In this document: piece by piece, positions 1-5,591 of the stretch
How the letters are laid out: every line of letters starts with the position of its first letter
Position numbering within the stretch: the stretch's first letter is position 1
Assembly (NCBI GenBank): GCA_003501375.1
Contig: DNPO01000310.1
Coordinates: 1-5,591 of the forward strand
DNA: 5,591 bases
Reading direction: 5' to 3'
Source: Candidatus Sumerlaeota bacterium
GTDB taxonomy: Bacteria > Sumerlaeota > Sumerlaeia > UBA8349
Notes under the pieces: generated by a model
Seen by the model: the letters and a program-made list of their open reading frames with translations, nothing else
The model's database searches: none
Told to the model about the DNA's origin: nothing
Program-made: the position numbers and the translations under genes

Positions 1-48
1 TCCGGGATCAGTCAATGTTTTCTGGATGTTTGGGTGTATGATGTCTAA
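1..48 (+). CDS. possible C-terminal tail of an upstream gene (partial, frame uncertain)
   Basis: The left edge may cut through the end of a preceding gene. Reading from base 1 gives SGISQCFLDVWVYDV and then TAA at 46-48, with an alternating hydrophobic pattern like the last beta strand of a folded domain. The other two forward frames are also open from the edge: one stops with TGA at 39-41, and the other stops with TGA at 62-64, inside the Shine-Dalgarno region of the next gene. With so few codons the choice rests only on how protein-like the residues look. If the tail is real, the upstream gene would lie 27 bases from the methyltransferase gene and probably share its transcript. No function can be assigned. 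Confidence 0.2.
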   Translation, partial: SGISQCFLDVWVYDV

Positions 49-56
49 AAACGATG

Positions 57-64
57 AAAGGTGA
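57..64 (+). promoter_or_regulatory. Shine-Dalgarno sequence of the FkbM methyltransferase gene
   Basis: AAAGGTGA matches the anti-Shine-Dalgarno core well and lies 11 bases before the ATG at 76, slightly farther than the usual optimum. An in-frame TAA (73-75) directly precedes that ATG, so no longer start is possible in this frame. Confidence 0.55.
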
Positions 65-75
65 TTTAAAAGTAA

Positions 76-1302
76 ATGCTTGTCACGGATGAGAAATTAA
101 TACATAGGGATTTGGCGCATGAGGTTGTGTGCAAAATATTTGACAGTTTGCCGAAAAAGCAAGAGAACAATACGGATTACCTTCGCTTTCCTAACATCAC
201 GCCTCCGGAAAGTAAAATCCGTAAGGCCTTTATGAGTCCCATCAGGTTCCTTGCTGGCGGTTGGCGGAAGAGGCTGAGCACGGTGTCTGTCCCGGCAGTC
301 GAGACCTCTGGTAAAATTGAGGAGGATGGGGTGACTGTTTTACCGCAGCATTTGCCCCTGAAACGTTATTCGACCAAGGTTCGGAAGTACGCATCGCGGT
401 TTATCTCTCTTTTACCCATGATGGAAGATTATCAAAAAGCGTTTGATATATTGACGGATGAGTGTTCAAAAGATTGGATGGTGGAGTTGTTGGCCTACCG
501 CGTGTTGGGAGGAAAACGAGTTAAATTATCTGCCAATACCGAAGAGTTTTGGGAAGCACGTCGTAAGGCAGACCAATTAAAAGTGCAAGAAAATGTGTGT
601 GATTGTGGACGTCTTGGGATGGGCCATGTATTTGACTTGACCCCGGTAGGGATTCCCATACGCGTGTGGTCGCATCCCATCTATATTTCCGTAATGGTTC
701 AAGGAAATTTGTATCGCTTGAAGCGCGGCAAGATTTTTTGCGGAGTAGAACCTGGCGATGTCGTTTTAGACGCGGGCGCTTGTTGGGGGGAAACCGCGCT
801 GATGTTTGCTTCTCAGGCGAAAGAGGGGGGAAGGGTCTATTCGTTTGAGTTTGACTCTGCGAACCTAAAAATATTCAAACAGAACCTGTCCATGAATCCG
901 GAGTTATCGGGCCAAGTGCAGATTGTTCCCGCTGCGGTTTGGTCATCATCTGGCGAGAAAATCGAATTCGATAGCAAGGGAGCCAGTACCTCCCTGACAA
1001 ACGAAGTCGGAGGGGAAAACTCAGTAACGACGATTTGCATTGATGATTTTGTGCGCGAGCAGGGTTTGGAACGAGTCAATTTTATCAAGATGGATATAGA
1101 AGGCGCTGAGTTGCAAGCGCTGGAAGGGGCAATAGAGACGATCCGACGTTTCCGTCCGAAAATGGCGCTTTGCCTTTATCACAAGCCTGAAGACTTTTAC
1201 ACCATCCCTCTCTGGTTGCACAACTTAAACTTGGGTTATCGTTTTTCTGTCGATCACAATACGATCCATGCTGAAGAAACTGTTCTGTATGCCCAAGTGT
1301 AG
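76..1302 (+). CDS. FkbM-family SAM-dependent methyltransferase
   Basis: This is a predicted class I S-adenosylmethionine methyltransferase of 408 residues. The C-terminal half (about 222-408) carries the FkbM signature. Motif I is VVLDAGACWGETAL at 229-242. An acidic residue that should bind the SAM ribose lies in VYSFEFD (254-260). The family hallmark is FIKMDIEGAELQALEGA at 336-352. The characteristic tail has YHKPEDFYTIPLW (368-380) and ends near ETVLYA (401-406). Residues 110-220 resemble the helical helper region seen before the catalytic domain in many FkbM proteins (DYQKAFDILTDECSK, ELLAYRVLG). The first 100 residues are not recognisable to me and include a basic stretch near 46-67. 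FkbM proteins methylate hydroxyl groups of sugars, polyketides or other small molecules, and many lie in surface-polysaccharide clusters, so a glycan O-methyltransferase role is plausible but not shown. The substrate is unknown. The start is fixed by an in-frame TAA immediately upstream. The gene is visibly richer in A and T than dnaE and ends in its own terminator, so it is probably the last gene of its transcript. Confidence 0.9.
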   Translation: MLVTDEKLIHRDLAHEVVCKIFDSLPKKQENNTDYLRFPNITPPESKIRKAFMSPIRFLAGGWRKRLSTVSVPAVETSGKIEEDGVTVLPQHLPLKRYSTKVRKYASRFISLLPMMEDYQKAFDILTDECSKDWMVELLAYRVLGGKRVKLSANTEEFWEARRKADQLKVQENVCDCGRLGMGHVFDLTPVGIPIRVWSHPIYISVMVQGNLYRLKRGKIFCGVEPGDVVLDAGACWGETALMFASQAKEGGRVYSFEFDSANLKIFKQNLSMNPELSGQVQIVPAAVWSSSGEKIEFDSKGASTSLTNEVGGENSVTTICIDDFVREQGLERVNFIKMDIEGAELQALEGAIETIRRFRPKMALCLYHKPEDFYTIPLWLHNLNLGYRFSVDHNTIHAEETVLYAQV

Positions 1303-1331
1303 TAGATATACCGGGCAAAATTAGGAAATCG

Positions 1332-1384
1332 AGGCAGAATGTTAATCAAAGGCTTATGGTCTTGCTTAATGTTCTGCCTTTTTT
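1332..1384 (+). terminator. intrinsic terminator of the methyltransferase gene
   Basis: A 14-base-pair stem forms between 1332-1345 (AGGCAGAATGTTAA) and 1366-1379 (TTAATGTTCTGCCT), with a 20-base loop and a run of six T at 1379-1384. A second T run follows after CTG. Twelve pairs are Watson-Crick. The other two (1340 with 1371, and 1341 with 1370) are G-U pairs in a + strand transcript but A-C mismatches in a - strand transcript. No T tract follows the stem in the - direction. It therefore fits the end of the + strand gene much better than the end of dnaE. Confidence 0.88.
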
Positions 1385-1412
1385 CTGTTTTTGCTGAGGA
1401 ACAATAACAAAA

Positions 1413-4400
1413 TTATTTTTCTGCAAAGCGCACGGACTTCTGGAATTTCAATTTGTCAAATGCGCCCAGGAAGGATTCGTTTAGGTTCACTTTGTAACGC
1501 GCGTGAGGAACAATGAGTACCTCACCGTTTTCCACGGTTTGTACGCGCAGGCGCACTGGGATGTTTCCTGCGTAATCGCGCATCAAGCCGCGCAACTTTT
1601 CCAGGTTGGCCATTTCGAGCGATTCCCACGGCAGTAAAATGTCCAGAAAGCGTGTTTTGGTTCGACGCAAATCTTCCAATCGCTGTGCCTTGTCCGCCAG
1701 TATTTTTGCCTGCGCATCGTCCACCCGCTTTTGCGCCTTGCCTTCGACGAAGAGCATGCTGTCTACCATGATGATATCGCGGCTTTGCTCGTAGGTGCGT
1801 GGAAAGAAGACGATTTCCACCTTACCTTCCAAGTCCTCCAACTCGACGAATGCCATCAGGTCGCCGTTTTTGGTGGTGATTTCTTTTTTTGCCGTGACGA
1901 GACCTAACAAGGCCGTTTGTGTCCCATCTTCAATCTCGGCTAACCCGCTGGATGTTACCTTGCCAAAGGAGCGAAAGTCGATGCGGAAGCGGTCAAGTGG
2001 GTGGCCTGACAAAAACATACCGGCAAGTTCTTTTTCTTTCGCGAAACGTTCGCGATCCGGCCAGTCTGGAATGTCGCGGAGTTGCAGGCCGGTTGCGGCT
2101 TCCGACGTGTCGGTTGCTTCGAGCAAATCAAACAACGACGTTTGTCCGCTGGCCTTCATCGAGCGTTTTGACGCGCCCATTTCCAGCGCATCCTTCAGCA
2201 CGTCCAACAATTGCGGACGGGTGCCGCAGTCCAGACTGTCAAACGCACCGCATGTGATGAGGCATTCCAGTGCGCGCCCATTGACGCAGGTCTGGTCGAT
2301 GCGTTCGCAGAAATCGGTGAAACTGGTGTACGGGCCGTCCTTGTCGCGCATCTGGATAATGTGCTCGACGCAGCCCTGCCCGACATTCTTGATTGCCGCC
2401 AAACCAAATCGGATGTTGCCCTCCACCACGGAGAAGAACATTTGCGACCTGTTGATGTCGGGTTGCATGACCTCCAGCCCCATATCGCGCGCGACGCTGA
2501 TGTACGGGCCGAGTTTGTCACTTGCGCCCGTGCGGATTTCACTGGTGAGCAGGGAAGCCATAAATTCTGCCGGATAGTGCGCTTTCAGGTACGCAGTACG
2601 GTACGTGAGCACGGCATAGGATGCGGCGTGCGCTTTGTTAAAGCCGTACTGCGCAAACTGCTCGATCATGTCGAAGACGTCTTTGGCTACCTTGGGGTCA
2701 ACGCCTTTTTTTTCCGCGCCTGCCACGAAGTCTTTGCCGTATTTTTCCATGTCCGATTTTTTCTTTTTGGACATGGCGCGGCGCAGCAAGTCGGCAGCAC
2801 CCAAACTGAATCCGGCCAGAACTTGCGCCGTTTGCATCACCTGCTCCTGATAAATCATCAGGCCGTAGGTTTCCTTGAGTGGCTCTTCCAGCGAGGGATG
2901 CGGATAAATCGTCTCCTCGCGCTTGTGCTTGCGATTGATGTACGTTTCCAGGAACTGCATCGGGCCGGGCCGATATGCTGCAATCAGCACCGTAATTTCT
3001 TCCAGGTCCAACGGGCGGGCCTTGCGGAGCAGGTCGCGCATTCCAGACGATTCCACTTGGAATACGCCGAAGCCGTCGCCTCGCTGGAGTAATTCGTATG
3101 TTTTCGGGTCGTCAAAACCAACCTCGTCCCAATCGATGGAAATGTTGTGCAACTTTTTGACCATGTCCACGCAGTCCTGCAACATGGTGAGAGTTTTCAA
3201 CCCGAGGAAGTCCACCTTGAGCAGGCCGACCTCCTCCACCTCGATCATGTTGTACTGCGTAACCACGTCTTCCTTACCTGCTTGTTTGTAAAGCGGCAAC
3301 GCTTCGATCAGTGGCTTGCGGCATACCACCACGCCTGCTGCATGGACGCCTGGCTGGCGTACGGTACCCTCAATCTTGCGCGCAGCATCCAGGATATCGG
3401 TTACTTGGTGGTCGAGTTCGTAGGCTTCTTTGAGTTCCGGGCTGTCCTTCAGGGCGGACTCGATACTGACTTTTGGCCCTTCGGGAATCATCTTCGCAAT
3501 CCGGTCAACCATGTTGAGCGGGATGGATTTCACGCGGCCCACGTCGCGCACTGCCGCCTTGGCCTTCATGGTGTTGAAGGTTATGATTTGCGCCACGTTG
3601 TCCGAACCGTACTTGTTACGGACGTATTCGATCACTTCCTGACGGCGCACCTGGCAAAGGTCGATATCAAAGTCCGGCATGCTGACGCGTTCCGGGTTGA
3701 GGAAACGCTCAAAGAACAACTTGCGGGCAATGGGGTCAAGTTCTGTAATAGCAAGCGCGTACGCGACGATACTTCCCGCACCGGAACCGCGACATCCGAC
3801 TGGAATATTGTTGCGTCGGGCAAAGTTCACAAAGTCCCACACCACGAGGAAGTAGGATACGAAACCCATTTGCGTGATGATGCCAAATTCGTAATCAAAG
3901 CGTTCCTGAATGGCGGGCGTGATGTCGCCATAGTGGCGTTTGAGACCGGCAATGGAGAGGTCGCGCAAAAAGTCGGTGGGAGACTGCCCGTTTTCTGTGA
4001 TGTATTCCGGGATCAGGTCTTTTTGCTTGAGTTTGATCTCCGAATGGCACATTTCCGAAATGCGGACGGTGTTCTCAATCGCACCCTCAACATGGCCAAA
4101 GATGGCGGCCATTTCTTCCGGCGATTTCAGGTAATAATCCTCGCCGTCAAAGTGAAAACGGCCCTCGACATTTTCGGATTTGTTGGTGCCAATCGCGATC
4201 AAAATATTTTGCGTCTTGGCATCTTCGCGACGCAGATAGTGCGAGTCATTTGTTGCCACCATCGGCAAGTTCATCTTGCGTGCAAGTGCGATGAGTTCCG
4301 GCAGCACGATTTTTTGATCGGGCAGGCCGTGATCCATCAGTTCCACGTAAAAATTGTCCGGTCCCATGATCTGGGCAAAATCATCAGCCGTCTGGTAGGC

Positions 4401-4871
4401 ATCTTTCGGACGCTTGTCCAGGAAGGGGCGGCACAAAATACCGCCCGTACAGGCGGACATGGCAATGAGGCCTTCGTGGTGCGCAGCGAGCATTTCCTTA
4501 TCGATGCGGGGTTTGTAGTAAAAACCTTCGAGGAAGCCCTTGGACACCAGGTGGCATAGATTCAGATAGCCGGTATAGTCCTTGGCCAGCAGCACCAAGT
4601 GGTTCTGTATCTTGGCCTGGTTGGACGTTCTGTCTTTGTGATTGCTGGGTGAAACATAGACTTCACAACCGATAATCGGTCGGACGCCGCTGGCATTGGC
4701 TTCCTTAAAAAAATTCAGCGAGCCGAACATATTGCCGTGGTCAGTCAGGGCAATGGAGTCCATGCCGAGTTCTTTGACGCGGTTGAACAGCGGCTTGAAG
4801 TGGCTGACGCCGTCGAGGAGGCTGTATTGACTGTGGACGTGGAGGTGGACGAAGGGGGGCGGAGTACTCAT
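1413..4871 (-). CDS. dnaE: DNA polymerase III alpha subunit (replicative polymerase, DnaE1 type)
   Basis: This is the catalytic subunit of the replicative DNA polymerase III holoenzyme: it extends primers at the fork and works with the beta clamp and clamp loader. At 1152 residues it is close to the E. coli protein (1160). The N-terminal PHP domain (about 7-280) has HLHVHS (9-14), ALTDHG (41-46), CEVY (69-72), HLVLLAKD (91-98), SACTGG (139-144) and ATNDSHY (206-212). The polymerase palm has GCRGSGAGS (359-367), the catalytic acidic motif PDFDID (399-404) and the third aspartate D554 in KVDFLGLKTLT. Finger and thumb motifs include AYRPGPM (632-638), YQEQVM (674-679) and QYGFNKAHAASYA (741-753). 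A helix-hairpin-helix region follows (about 822-880), then a clamp-binding peptide QTSLF (910-914) and an OB fold (about 985-1062). The tail is presumed to bind the clamp loader. The ATG at 4871 is chosen because an in-frame TAG lies four codons upstream (4881-4883) and the protein begins just before the PHP motif. Its Shine-Dalgarno match is weak (a GAG only two bases away). Neighbours are not functionally linked: it converges on the methyltransferase gene and diverges from ilvC. Confidence 0.98.
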   Translation of the reverse strand: MSTPPPFVHLHVHSQYSLLDGVSHFKPLFNRVKELGMDSIALTDHGNMFGSLNFFKEANASGVRPIIGCEVYVSPSNHKDRTSNQAKIQNHLVLLAKDYTGYLNLCHLVSKGFLEGFYYKPRIDKEMLAAHHEGLIAMSACTGGILCRPFLDKRPKDAYQTADDFAQIMGPDNFYVELMDHGLPDQKIVLPELIALARKMNLPMVATNDSHYLRREDAKTQNILIAIGTNKSENVEGRFHFDGEDYYLKSPEEMAAIFGHVEGAIENTVRISEMCHSEIKLKQKDLIPEYITENGQSPTDFLRDLSIAGLKRHYGDITPAIQERFDYEFGIITQMGFVSYFLVVWDFVNFARRNNIPVGCRGSGAGSIVAYALAITELDPIARKLFFERFLNPERVSMPDFDIDLCQVRRQEVIEYVRNKYGSDNVAQIITFNTMKAKAAVRDVGRVKSIPLNMVDRIAKMIPEGPKVSIESALKDSPELKEAYELDHQVTDILDAARKIEGTVRQPGVHAAGVVVCRKPLIEALPLYKQAGKEDVVTQYNMIEVEEVGLLKVDFLGLKTLTMLQDCVDMVKKLHNISIDWDEVGFDDPKTYELLQRGDGFGVFQVESSGMRDLLRKARPLDLEEITVLIAAYRPGPMQFLETYINRKHKREETIYPHPSLEEPLKETYGLMIYQEQVMQTAQVLAGFSLGAADLLRRAMSKKKKSDMEKYGKDFVAGAEKKGVDPKVAKDVFDMIEQFAQYGFNKAHAASYAVLTYRTAYLKAHYPAEFMASLLTSEIRTGASDKLGPYISVARDMGLEVMQPDINRSQMFFSVVEGNIRFGLAAIKNVGQGCVEHIIQMRDKDGPYTSFTDFCERIDQTCVNGRALECLITCGAFDSLDCGTRPQLLDVLKDALEMGASKRSMKASGQTSLFDLLEATDTSEAATGLQLRDIPDWPDRERFAKEKELAGMFLSGHPLDRFRIDFRSFGKVTSSGLAEIEDGTQTALLGLVTAKKEITTKNGDLMAFVELEDLEGKVEIVFFPRTYEQSRDIIMVDSMLFVEGKAQKRVDDAQAKILADKAQRLEDLRRTKTRFLDILLPWESLEMANLEKLRGLMRDYAGNIPVRLRVQTVENGEVLIVPHARYKVNLNESFLGAFDKLKFQKSVRFAEK

Positions 4872-4898
4872 GACTCTATGCTATCCAAAGCGCGCGAA

Positions 4899-4925
4899 AA
4901 ATTCCAGATGGAAAAATAGGAATTT
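4899..4925. repeat. inverted repeat near dnaE start (7-base arms, 13-base spacer)
   Basis: AAATTCC (4899-4905) and GGAATTT (4919-4925) are perfect reverse complements separated by 13 bases. The left edge lies 28 bases upstream of the dnaE ATG, so a bound protein or hairpin here could affect dnaE transcription or its leader. The arms are short and A/T-rich, and no known operator was recognised. The repeat itself is certain; its function is inference. Confidence 0.4.
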
Positions 4926-4965
4926 GGAAAATCAAACTTGGGTGCATGGTTTTGCCAAAAAATGC

Positions 4966-4994
4966 TTTACAAACCTGTCGCAGGCGGGTAGGTT
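4966..4994 (+). promoter_or_regulatory. candidate ilvC promoter
   Basis: TTTACA (4966-4971) differs from the -35 consensus at one base. A hexamer TAGGTT (4989-4994), 17 bases downstream, is a weak -10 match (three of six). Transcription would begin near 5001 and give a leader of about 60 bases. Both elements overlap arms of the inverted repeat at 4970-4996. The alternative TATCTT (5028-5033) is a better -10 but has no -35 at a suitable distance. No experimental start is available, and the organism's promoter consensus is unknown. Confidence 0.25.
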
Positions 4995-4996
4995 TG
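4970..4996. repeat. inverted repeat near ilvC (7-base arms, 13-base spacer)
   Basis: CAAACCT (4970-4976) and AGGTTTG (4990-4996) are perfect reverse complements around a G-rich 13-base spacer. The arms overlap both hexamers of the candidate ilvC promoter, a position that would suit an operator. An RNA hairpin is also possible on a transcript that starts farther upstream. There is no T tract after it, so it is not an intrinsic terminator. Confidence 0.4.
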
Positions 4997-5048
4997 GACA
5001 CTGGCGCTGTTGCACTTGACCGCGCCGTATCTTAGAGATGCCACAACC

Positions 5049-5054
5049 GGAGGG
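5049..5054 (+). promoter_or_regulatory. strong Shine-Dalgarno sequence of ilvC
   Basis: GGAGGG lies seven bases before the ATG at 5062, which is near-ideal sequence and spacing. It decides the start: an in-frame ATG at 5038 would add eight residues (MPQPEGCK) but has only a weak upstream match, and the longer form would make this Shine-Dalgarno sequence coding. Confidence 0.85.
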
Positions 5055-5061
5055 CTGCAAA

Positions 5062-5591
5062 ATGGCGAAAGTTTATCATGAAAAAGATGTGAAGACTAAT
5101 CTTCTGAAGAAAAAAACCGTTGCAATTATTGGTTTCGGCAACCAGGGCGCTGCCCAGGCCCAGAACCTGCGTGATAACGGAATCAATGTGGTTGTCGGCC
5201 AGCGCGAAGGCTCGGCCAGTTACAAAAACGCGGTCAAGTGCGGTTTCAAACCCGTCTCTGCCGCTGAAGCCGCCAAGAAGGCTGATGTTATCCATATCCT
5301 TCTCCCGGACGAGTTGCAGGCGTCGGTTTACAAGAACGACATTCTGCCTCACCTGAAAAAAGGCAAGGCGCTTGTTTTCTCTCACGGCTACAATATCCAC
5401 TACGGCATGATCCAGCCCCCGGCTGACGTGGACGTGTGGATGGTTGCTCCCAAAGGTCCGGGCCACTTGGTTCGTCGTCAGTTCGAAGAGGGCAGCGCTG
5501 TTCCCGCTCTTATCGCCGTGTATCAGGATGCCACCGGCAAAGCATTTGACCTTGCTCTGGAACACGCCCGTGGATTGGGCGCGACCCGTGC
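5062..5591 (+). CDS. ilvC: ketol-acid reductoisomerase, N-terminal half (cut by window end)
   Basis: IlvC carries out the second common step of valine, leucine and isoleucine synthesis: Mg-dependent alkyl migration and NADPH-dependent reduction of acetolactate or acetohydroxybutyrate, in the cytoplasm. The visible 176 residues cover the Rossmann cofactor domain. The dinucleotide loop is GFGNQG (24-29). The cofactor-specificity loop GQREGSAS (46-53) keeps R48, S51 and S53, the arrangement expected for binding the NADPH 2'-phosphate. The active-site motif HGYNIHYG (108-115) has the conserved H108, and [10 protein letters not shown] (129-138) is nearly invariant in the family. The short specificity loop and overall alignment indicate the class I (short) form of about 330-340 residues, so roughly half is present. 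The metal-binding aspartate and glutamates of the C-terminal knotted domain lie beyond the edge. The frame is open to the last base. Further branched-chain genes may follow downstream, but none is visible. Confidence 0.97.
   Translation, partial: MAKVYHEKDVKTNLLKKKTVAIIGFGNQGAAQAQNLRDNGINVVVGQREGSASYKNAVKCGFKPVSAAEAAKKADVIHILLPDELQASVYKNDILPHLKKGKALVFSHGYNIHYGMIQPPADVDVWMVAPKGPGHLVRRQFEEGSAVPALIAVYQDATGKAFDLALEHARGLGATR

Larger units (their letters stand above)
4872..5061. promoter_or_regulatory. divergent intergenic region between dnaE and ilvC
   Basis: This 190-base stretch must hold the transcription and translation start signals of dnaE (leftward) and ilvC (rightward), unless either is read from farther away. 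I see no gene or RNA gene in it. It contains two perfect inverted repeats and a short palindrome, listed separately. No clear sigma-70 type promoter for dnaE was found. The best ilvC candidate is also listed separately. Confidence 0.6.

Noticed and set aside
1..11. TCCGGGATCAG occurs at 1-11 and again at 4007-4017 inside dnaE.
   Set aside because: An isolated 11-base match with differing flanks; no sign of a mobile element or recombination site.
38..64. Tiny frame ATG ATG ... TGA (MMSKNDER) just before the methyltransferase gene, as a possible leader peptide.
   Set aside because: It has only nine codons including the stop, no Shine-Dalgarno sequence before it, and its end overlaps the Shine-Dalgarno region of the next gene. 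Equally likely to be chance.
3147..4559. Long + strand reading frame of 470 codons opposite dnaE.
   Set aside because: It is codon-aligned with dnaE on the other strand, so its stops would require TTA, CTA or TCA codons in dnaE, which dnaE rarely uses. The translation shows no family motif, while dnaE is conserved throughout. The same holds for shorter + strand frames at 1795-2577 and 2211-3092.
5003..5026. GGCGC (5003-5007) and GCGCC (5022-5026) as a hairpin in the ilvC leader.
   Set aside because: Arms of only five bases with a 14-base loop and no T tract or conserved riboswitch feature.
5032..5565. A - strand reading frame of 177 codons opposite ilvC.
   Set aside because: It is codon-aligned with ilvC and explained by the absence of TTA, CTA and TCA codons in that gene. 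It has no recognisable motif, and ilvC is certain.
1..5591. CRISPR arrays, insertion sequences, tRNA or rRNA genes, and toxin-antitoxin or defence modules.
   Set aside because: No spaced direct repeats, terminal inverted repeats with transposase, cloverleaf sequence or small paired genes were seen; the three large genes account for almost all of the window.

Overview
The window holds three protein-coding genes and two short intergenic regions. From left to right these are an FkbM-family SAM-dependent methyltransferase (+), the replicative DNA polymerase III alpha subunit dnaE (-), and the first half of ilvC, ketol-acid reductoisomerase (+), which is cut by the right edge. The gene starts, family motifs and base composition are those of a bacterial chromosome of intermediate GC. 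The polymerase is a DnaE1-type enzyme with an intact PHP domain, not a PolC. This rules out nothing at phylum level beyond a bacterium that uses DnaE as a replicase. The general look of DnaE and IlvC suggests a Gram-negative lineage, perhaps of the Planctomycetes-Verrucomicrobia-Lentisphaerae-Kiritimatiellae type, but that is an impression and not a demonstrated placement.

Bases 1-75 are the leader of the methyltransferase gene and possibly the last codons of an upstream gene. All three forward frames are open from the edge into this stretch, so the frame cannot be fixed. The methyltransferase (76-1302) is followed by a strong intrinsic terminator (1332-1384). The terminator sits in the 110-base gap between this gene and the convergent 3' end of dnaE. 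Two G-U pairs make the hairpin much better on the + strand transcript than on the - strand transcript, so it appears to serve the methyltransferase.

dnaE occupies 1413-4871 on the - strand with no frame disruption, and every domain of the family is recognisable. It is divergent from ilvC (5062 onward). The 190-base region between their start codons holds no gene. It does hold two perfect inverted repeats of identical geometry (7-base arms, 13-base spacer) and a small palindrome, which may be regulatory sites. ilvC has a near-ideal Shine-Dalgarno sequence, while dnaE has a poor one. This fits strong expression of the biosynthetic enzyme and modest expression of the polymerase.

The genes do not form one pathway: surface-glycan or small-molecule methylation (probable), chromosome replication, and branched-chain amino acid synthesis. 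I found no mobile element, CRISPR array, tRNA, rRNA or novel multi-gene system. The points most worth a second look are the paired inverted repeats between dnaE and ilvC, a one-residue-shorter glycine-rich motif in the DnaE palm, the complete PHP metal-ligand set, and an eight-adenine run in dnaE where a slip in either direction would end translation within a few codons.
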